Shown here piece after piece: positions 59,048-64,000 of a DNA stretch of 64,000 bases. A model generated the notes under the pieces. That model worked only from the letters and a program-made list of their open reading frames with translations. It was not told the DNA's origin and made no database searches. Both the position numbers and the translations under genes were made by a program. The stretch comes from Frigidibacter mobilis. GTDB taxonomy: Bacteria; Pseudomonadota; Alphaproteobacteria; Rhodobacterales; Rhodobacteraceae. Numbering within the stretch: position 1 is the first letter of the stretch; each line of letters begins with the position of its first letter. The DNA lies in contig NZ_CP012661.1 of NCBI RefSeq assembly GCF_001620265.1, positions 1,736,001 to 1,800,000 on the forward strand, given 5' to 3'.

Positions 59048-60721
59048 ATGCGCATATCGAAGCGGAGGATCGCCCTGCTGGTCATGGCGGTTCTGGCGGG
59101 CGGGCCATGCCTTGGCCAGTCCGGGGAGGAGACGGCGGCAACAGCCGCGCCCGCGGGCGCGGCTCGATCCCCCATGCCCTCCGCCAGCACTGCCGACCAT
59201 TCCAAGTTCAAGATCCTGCAGCAGTCCTTTGCTTCGGGCCCCGAGGTCACGCAAGCCTGCCTGTCCTGCCATACCGAGGCCTCGGACCAGGTGATGCACT
59301 CCCTGCACTGGACCTGGGATTACACCCAACCCGGCACCGGAACCCGGTTGGGCAAGGCGCGGGTCATCAACTCGTTCTGCGGCAATGTCGCGGCGAATGA
59401 ACAGCGCTGCACCTCGTGCCATGCCGGCTATGGCTGGGACGATGTGCGCCAGCCGGCCCCGACCAATCCCGCCCAGGTCGATTGCCTCGCCTGCCATGAC
59501 CGTTCGGGCCAATATGCCAAGGCCGACAACATGGCCGGCCACCCGCCGCTGGACCCGGTTCCCGCGGGCGCGAAAACCATCACCGGCGCCGATGCCTGGC
59601 CCGTCGATCTGACCCGTGCCGCGCAATCGGTGGGCCTTCCGGGCCGCGACAATTGCGGCAACTGCCACTTCAACGGCGGCGGCGGCGACAACGTCAAGCA
59701 TGGCGACCTGTCCTCGGCGCTGCTGAACCCCTCGCGCGCCACCGATGTGCACATGGCGGCCGACGGGCCCAACTTCACCTGCGAGACCTGCCATGTGTCG
59801 GACCGCCACAAGGTCGCCGGCAGCCGCTATGACGTGCTGGCCCATGATGACAAGGGCCTGCCCGCCCCGGGGATGGCCCGCGATGTCGCCACCTGCGAAA
59901 GCTGCCATTCCGCCAAACCGCACCCGGCCACGCTGATCGGGCTGAAGCTGAACGACCACGCCAGCCGCATCGCCTGCCAGACCTGCCACATCCCCGAATT
60001 CGCCCGCGGCGGCGTTGCCACCAAGACCCGGTGGGACTGGTCCACCGCCGGCCGCCTCAAGGACGGCAAGCCCTTCAGCATCGAGGGCTTCACCCAGTCC
60101 GATGGCGAGGCGCTGCACACCTATCTTTCCACCAAGGGCGATTTCGAATGGGCCGAGAATGTGGTGCCGGTCTATGCCTGGTTCGACGGGCAGGTGCATT
60201 ACACCACGCCCGAGACCACGATCGACCCCTCGTCCGTGGTCGAGATCAACAGCATCTCCGGCGCGCCCGGCGATCCGGCCAGCCGGATCTGGCCCTTCAA
60301 GCGGATGGAGGGGCGGCAGGCCTATGACACCCAGCTGAACCGGCTGGCCCATACCCAGGTCTGGGGCCCGAAGACCGACACCGCCTTCTGGACCAATTTC
60401 GACTGGGGCAAGTCGATCCAGGCGGCGATGGACTATGTCGGCGCCGAGTATTCCGGCCAGTTCGGCTTTGTCGACACGCATATGTACTGGCCGATCACCC
60501 ATATGGTCGCGCCGGCCTCGGAGGCGCTTGACTGCCAGTCCTGCCACGCGGCGGACGGGCGCCTGGCCGATGTCGCCGGGATCTACATGCCCGGCACCGG
60601 CACGCCGCTTGGCGGGCGCATCGGGCTTGCATTGCTGCTGGCGGCCCTGGCGGGCGTGGGCCTGCATGGCGCGCTGCGGCTGATCCGCAAGGATGACGGG
60701 AAAGGGTGCAATCATGGCTGA
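59048..60721 (+). CDS. Octaheme c-type cytochrome, tetrathionate-reductase (OTR) family
   Basis: 557 residues with a signal peptide (RRIALLVMAVLAGGPCLG). Eight CxxCH motifs: CLSCH, CTSCH, CLACH, CGNCH, CETCH, CESCH, CQTCH, CQSCH. The last is close to a C-terminal membrane helix (GLALLLAALAGVGLHGALRLI), so it is anchored in the membrane facing the periplasm. OTR from Shewanella reduces tetrathionate, nitrite and hydroxylamine in vitro. The gene overlaps the next one by 8 bp and likely passes electrons from its cytochrome b. Physiological substrate unknown. Confidence 0.9.
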   Translation: MRISKRRIALLVMAVLAGGPCLGQSGEETAATAAPAGAARSPMPSASTADHSKFKILQQSFASGPEVTQACLSCHTEASDQVMHSLHWTWDYTQPGTGTRLGKARVINSFCGNVAANEQRCTSCHAGYGWDDVRQPAPTNPAQVDCLACHDRSGQYAKADNMAGHPPLDPVPAGAKTITGADAWPVDLTRAAQSVGLPGRDNCGNCHFNGGGGDNVKHGDLSSALLNPSRATDVHMAADGPNFTCETCHVSDRHKVAGSRYDVLAHDDKGLPAPGMARDVATCESCHSAKPHPATLIGLKLNDHASRIACQTCHIPEFARGGVATKTRWDWSTAGRLKDGKPFSIEGFTQSDGEALHTYLSTKGDFEWAENVVPVYAWFDGQVHYTTPETTIDPSSVVEINSISGAPGDPASRIWPFKRMEGRQAYDTQLNRLAHTQVWGPKTDTAFWTNFDWGKSIQAAMDYVGAEYSGQFGFVDTHMYWPITHMVAPASEALDCQSCHAADGRLADVAGIYMPGTGTPLGGRIGLALLLAALAGVGLHGALRLIRKDDGKGCNHG

Positions 60722-61370
60722 ACGTCTGGTCAAGGTCTATTCGGTCTTCAACCGGGTCTGGCACTGGTCGCAGGTCGGCTCGATCTTCGTGCTGCTGTTC
60801 ACCGGGCTGCGGGTGATGGGCTTGCACAGCCTGATCCCGTTCAAGGCCGCCGTGGTGCTGCACACCGCCGCGGCGCTGGCGCTGCTGCTGCTCTGGGCCT
60901 TCGCAACCTTCTGGCTGTTCACCACCGGCGCCTGGCGGCAGTTCATCCCCACCCGCACGGGCCTGCGCGCCGTGCTGCGCTTCTACGCCTGGGGCGTGTT
61001 CCGCGGCGAGGAGCACCCCTACCAGAAGCGCCTGCGCCAGCGCCACAACCCGCTGCAGGCCGCCTCCTACCTCGCGCTGAAGCTGGTGCTGTTCCCCGCG
61101 ATCTGGAGCACGGGCATCGTCTACCTGTTGCACGGGGCCTGGATGCATCTCGACCCGGGCGGGCAGGGGCTGTGGCTGGTGGCGAACCTGCATGTCCTCG
61201 CGGGCTTCGCCATCGCCGCCTTCGTGGTGGTGCATGTCTACCTGCTGACCATCGGCCACGGCTTCCGCGAACATGTGCGCCCGATGATTACCGGCTTTGA
61301 AAAGGTCACCCTGACGCCCGAGCAGGAGGCCTATCTGCAAACCGACGAACCCGGTCGCCTGAAACCCTGA
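60714..61370 (+). CDS. Membrane cytochrome b (b561/thiosulfate-reductase type)
   Basis: 218 residues, ATG at 60714 inside the end of the octaheme gene. Four hydrophobic helices with histidines placed as haem ligands: VFNRVWHWSQVGSIFVLLFTG, AAVVLHTAAALALLLLW, VANLHVLAGFAIAAFVVVHVY. Would carry quinol electrons to the octaheme protein in the periplasm. The family covers several oxidoreductases, so the partner is inferred from the overlap. Confidence 0.88.
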   Translation: MAERLVKVYSVFNRVWHWSQVGSIFVLLFTGLRVMGLHSLIPFKAAVVLHTAAALALLLLWAFATFWLFTTGAWRQFIPTRTGLRAVLRFYAWGVFRGEEHPYQKRLRQRHNPLQAASYLALKLVLFPAIWSTGIVYLLHGAWMHLDPGGQGLWLVANLHVLAGFAIAAFVVVHVYLLTIGHGFREHVRPMITGFEKVTLTPEQEAYLQTDEPGRLKP

Positions 61371-61399
61371 CCGGAGAGAGCGGCCTTTCGTCTTCTTGC

Positions 61400-61420
61400 T
61401 GGCGGAAATATCCTCGGGGG
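61400..61420. repeat. Third copy of the ATATCCTCGGGGG motif
   Basis: CTGGCGGAAATATCCTCGGGG followed by GGTGCGGGGGGCGG and CCCCCCGCC, a short stem. Same motif as at 5934-5946 and 51634-51646, each time between a gene end and a neighbour. Confidence 0.6.
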
Positions 61421-61469
61421 GTGCGGGGGGCGGAAAGCCCCCCGCCTCTTCGCCTGGCCTGCAGACATG

Positions 61470-61496
61470 AAAAAAGGCGCCGGGACAGGGCGCCTT
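61470..61496 (-). terminator. Rho-independent terminator of the DUF882 gene
   Basis: On the minus strand AAGGCGCC, a 7-base loop, GGCGCCTT and TTTTTT, 31 bp after the stop of the exported DUF882 protein. A textbook shape. Confidence 0.85.
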
Positions 61497-61526
61497 CCTT
61501 GCCGTCTCGTCAGGGCCGCGAGAGGA

Positions 61527-62096
61527 TCAGCCGCCCCAGGTGCGAACCGGGCCGCAATCCATATGCACGAAGTTCGAGCGCGAGTATTTCCCGACGCCGC
61601 CAGCATTGCAGGCCGCGGCGGCCTTGTACATCTGCGACACCGACCGCGAAGTCAGCCGCAGGTCCGCCGCCTGACCCTTCATGTGCAGCGAGTTCTTCGC
61701 CACCCCGCTCGAGCGCGAGCGCAGCATGTTGTTGGTGGCCGGCGAGCGGTAGCCCGACAGCATCATGTAGGGCTCGCTCACCCCCATCAGCCGATGCGAG
61801 GCGGCGGCGATATCCACGGTGCGCGCGTCGATGTTCACCACCTGGTCATTGCGCCAGTCGCGCATGAAGTGGTTGATCTCGGCCAGGGCCTCGGGAATGT
61901 AGTTCCCGTCCAGCCAGTAGATCGTGTCAAGGCTTTCGCCGGTCCGGCCCGAATACATGCGGATCCGCCGCACATCGCCGGCCCCGCGCAGGAAGCCGAA
62001 AGCGTTGGAGTAGGTCGGCGCCGCCACAAGGGCTGTTGCCGCAAATACCCCGAGGATCCCGCGCCGCGAGACTCCCGTCGAAAGTGTCATAGTCAT
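61527..62096 (-). CDS. Tat-exported DUF882 protein (M15-like peptidase family)
   Basis: 189 residues. The start MTMTLSTGVSRRGILGVFAATALVAAP is a twin-arginine-like signal (SRRGIL plus a hydrophobic stretch). The body matches DUF882: YSGRTGESLDTIYWLDGNYIPEALAEINHFMRDWR, SGYRSPATNNMLRSRSSGVAKNSLHMKGQAADLR with the zinc-type His/Asp pattern, and NFVHMDCGPVRTWGG. Related to D,D-carboxypeptidase-like cell-wall enzymes; likely acts on peptidoglycan. It sits divergent from an L,D-transpeptidase, which also acts on peptidoglycan. Confidence 0.88.
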   Translation of the reverse strand: MTMTLSTGVSRRGILGVFAATALVAAPTYSNAFGFLRGAGDVRRIRMYSGRTGESLDTIYWLDGNYIPEALAEINHFMRDWRNDQVVNIDARTVDIAAASHRLMGVSEPYMMLSGYRSPATNNMLRSRSSGVAKNSLHMKGQAADLRLTSRSVSQMYKAAAACNAGGVGKYSRSNFVHMDCGPVRTWGG

Positions 62097-62399
62097 TGGT
62101 GCGCCTGTCCCGTCGCTTTTGACCGCTTTTGCAGCGGCTTGATGCCATGTCATCCCCAGATGCAGGGAATTTATGACACGCCCCGACTCATGTGCCAACC
62201 GCGCAAATGACGCAGAGGTGCTAACGGAAGGTTGATAGGCGAATTCCTGCTTAAAATAATTGCGCTTCTGGCCGGCTCGCCCCTGTTGCCCGAATGCGAC
62301 AGGCTTGCGCCTCCCCTTGGAGTTGTGAGTGGACAGCCGCCCGCTGTCCCCGCAAGACTCACCCGCAGAACAAGAAACGCAGCGGGGCAGGGTCGGCAG
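62097..62399. other. Divergent promoter region of DUF882 and L,D-transpeptidase genes
   Basis: 303 bp. The promoter for the rightward gene is listed separately; the left part must carry the promoter of the DUF882 gene. No further gene. Confidence 0.5.
62232..62260 (+). promoter_or_regulatory. Promoter candidate for the L,D-transpeptidase gene
   Basis: TTGATA, 17 bp, AATAAT, in a locally AT-rich stretch 140 bp before the start codon. Best sigma-70-like match I see in the region. Confidence 0.45.
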
Positions 62400-64000
62400 A
62401 TGCGGAATACCGGGCGGAATCACCACAGACTGGCAGGCGGCAGGCGGGCAGGGGCATTGCTCGCGCTGATGGCGGCGCTTGCGCTGGCCCCGCATCCGGC
62501 ATCGGCCACCGCCGAGACCGCCTTCAGCCCCTTCGCGCAGGGCGTGGCCGAGGCCGCGGGCACCGATGCCGCCATCGCCGACTTCTACCGGGCGCGCAGC
62601 TACGCCCCGCTCTGGACCACCGCCGCCGATGCCCCGCGCCGCGCCGCGCTTTTCGGCGCGCTCGACCGCGCTGCCGATCACGGCCTGCCCGCGCCGCGCT
62701 ATGATGCCGCCGGGCTGCGCAGCCAGATCGCCGCCATCCGCACCGAGCGCGACCGCGCCCGCGCCGAAGTGGCGCTGAGCCGCGCTTTCCTCGCCTATGC
62801 CCGCGACATCTCCAGCGGCGCGACAGAGCCGCGCAAGATCGACGCCGGCATCGTGCGCGAGATCCTCCGCCCCGATCCGGGCGCGACCCTTGCCGCCTTC
62901 GCCATCGCCGAACCCGCCGCCTTCGTCCGCGCGCTGGCGCCCGCCGCCCCCGAATATGCTCAACTGATGAAGGCCAGCTTCGACCTGCGCCGCGCCGCCG
63001 CCTCGGGTGCCTGGGGCCCGCGCGTCGGCGCCGAAACGCTCAAGCCCGGCGCCAGCGGCGGCCCCGTCGTGCAACTGCGCGACCGGCTGGTGGCGATGGG
63101 CTATCTCGGCCGCTCTGCCACGCAGGATTTCGACGCCTCGGTGCAAAAGGCTGTGCAGGCCTTCCAGATCGACCACGGCCTCACCCCCGATGGCGTTGCC
63201 GGCGCGATGACGCTGGAAGAGATCAACCGCAGCCCCGAAGACCGCCTCAAATCGGTGATCGCGGCGATGGAACGCCTGCGCTGGATGAACGGGCTGGACC
63301 TGGGAGAGCGCCACATCTGGGTCAACCTGCCGGACTTCACCGCAAAGATCGTCGATCACGGCAAGGTCACCTTCGAGACCGTCAGCGTCGTCGGCATGAA
63401 CCAGGGCGACCGGCGCACGCCCGAGTTTTCCGACCAGATGGAATACATGGTCATCAACCCCACCTGGAACGTGCCGCGCAGCATCACGGTCAAGGAATAC
63501 CTGCCGATGCTGCAAAAGAACCCCAACGCGGCCGGACATCTGAACATCGTGGATCGTTCGGGCCGGGTGGTCAGCCGCGGCGCGGTCGATTTCGCCCAGT
63601 ACAGCGCCCGCACCTTCCCCTTCGACATGAAACAGCCGCCGTCCAACTCGAACGCGCTCGGGCTGGTCAAGTTCATGTTCCCGAACCCGTACAACATCTA
63701 CCTGCACGACACGCCGTCGAAATCGCTGTTCGAAAAAGAAATCCGCGCCTTCAGCCACGGCTGCATCCGCCTGGCGCGGCCCTTCGACTTTGCCTATGCG
63801 CTGCTGTCCCGGCAGACCGATGACCCGGAGGCCGAGTTCCGGCGCCACCTGAACACCGGCGTCGAGACCTCGGTCTCGCTGCAGGTGCCGGTGCCGGTGC
63901 ATCTGGTCTATTACACCGCCTGGCCCACGCCCAAGGGCCATATCGAATATCGGCGCGACATCTATGGCCGTGACGCGGCGATTTTCGACGCGCTGCAATC
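62400..64000 (+). CDS. L,D-transpeptidase (YkuD/YcbB type), 3' end cut by window edge
   Basis: An open frame from ATG 62400 to the end of the window (533 codons seen). A signal peptide (RRAGALLALMAALALAPHPASA) leads into a helical YcbB-type domain (LWTTAADAPRRAALF), then a peptidoglycan-binding repeat (GPVVQLRDRLVAMGYLG, DASVQKAVQAFQIDHGL), then YkuD with VGMNQGDRRTPEF and MVINPTWNVPRSI, and the active-site FSHGCIRLARP (Cys near residue 453). Makes 3-3 cross-links or attaches proteins to peptidoglycan. Unbroken, so the frame is good. Confidence 0.93.
   Translation, partial: MRNTGRNHHRLAGGRRAGALLALMAALALAPHPASATAETAFSPFAQGVAEAAGTDAAIADFYRARSYAPLWTTAADAPRRAALFGALDRAADHGLPAPRYDAAGLRSQIAAIRTERDRARAEVALSRAFLAYARDISSGATEPRKIDAGIVREILRPDPGATLAAFAIAEPAAFVRALAPAAPEYAQLMKASFDLRRAAASGAWGPRVGAETLKPGASGGPVVQLRDRLVAMGYLGRSATQDFDASVQKAVQAFQIDHGLTPDGVAGAMTLEEINRSPEDRLKSVIAAMERLRWMNGLDLGERHIWVNLPDFTAKIVDHGKVTFETVSVVGMNQGDRRTPEFSDQMEYMVINPTWNVPRSITVKEYLPMLQKNPNAAGHLNIVDRSGRVVSRGAVDFAQYSARTFPFDMKQPPSNSNALGLVKFMFPNPYNIYLHDTPSKSLFEKEIRAFSHGCIRLARPFDFAYALLSRQTDDPEAEFRRHLNTGVETSVSLQVPVPVHLVYYTAWPTPKGHIEYRRDIYGRDAAIFDALQ

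Overview
The window reads as a GC-rich chromosome segment of a Rhodobacterales alphaproteobacterium (Rhodobacteraceae/Paracoccaceae). Pointers are a ChpT-type histidine phosphotransferase of the CtrA pathway, the ornithine-lipid pair OlsB/OlsA, a retropepsin-RimK fusion, an ExoD-like protein, two GAPDH genes around a 47-residue membrane peptide, and the intergenic motif ending in ATATCCTCGGGGG. No species can be named from the sequence.

Layout. 1-9.3 kb: sugar transferases, a P450, tpiA, an IscA-like Fe-S protein, a DUF3307-SatD pair behind three palindromic operators, a SufT-like protein, the RimB-RimK fusion, tgt and ExoD. 9.5-17.2 kb: an Old Yellow Enzyme, lon, an HU-like protein, tRNA-Val(CAC), a decayed acetyltransferase and a DEAD-box helicase. 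17.4-23.5 kb: a DUF2892 protein, then a valine-catabolism operon (mmsA, acyl-CoA dehydrogenase, HIBYL-CoA hydrolase, mmsB) divergent from a LysR regulator. 23.8-31.2 kb: CBS-domain protein, coaD, a CPA1 antiporter with a cyclic-nucleotide-binding tail, two gap genes, DUF808.

31.3-48.2 kb is accessory DNA. A soluble triple-PAS chemoreceptor is split by a 1668-bp IS1380-family element with a TTCAA target duplication. It is followed by a 261-bp mini-IS, a truncated IS481 transposase and a tyrosine recombinase with an in-frame TAG. Next comes a 10.1-kb element bounded by 17-bp direct repeats (38090-38106 and 48168-48184), the right one being the 3' end of tRNA-Ser(CGA). It carries a P4-type integrase, an AlpA-like regulator, a primase-SF3 helicase, an iteron-like repeat array, a DUF5681 protein, several unknown proteins and an HNH-like protein. 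This gene set resembles a phage satellite and is the main candidate for something undescribed.

48.2-64 kb returns to core genes: DUF2059, rplU-rpmA, a GNAT, obgE-proB-proA, chpT, DUF3553, olsB-olsA facing an arginase, an octaheme cytochrome with a membrane cytochrome b, a Tat-exported DUF882 protein and an L,D-transpeptidase running off the right edge.

Caution: at least a dozen genes are broken by short indels, mostly one missing base in a G or C run, including core genes. This looks more like uncorrected sequence error than biology. For those genes I give the full extent of the reconstructed gene and the likely site of the indel.
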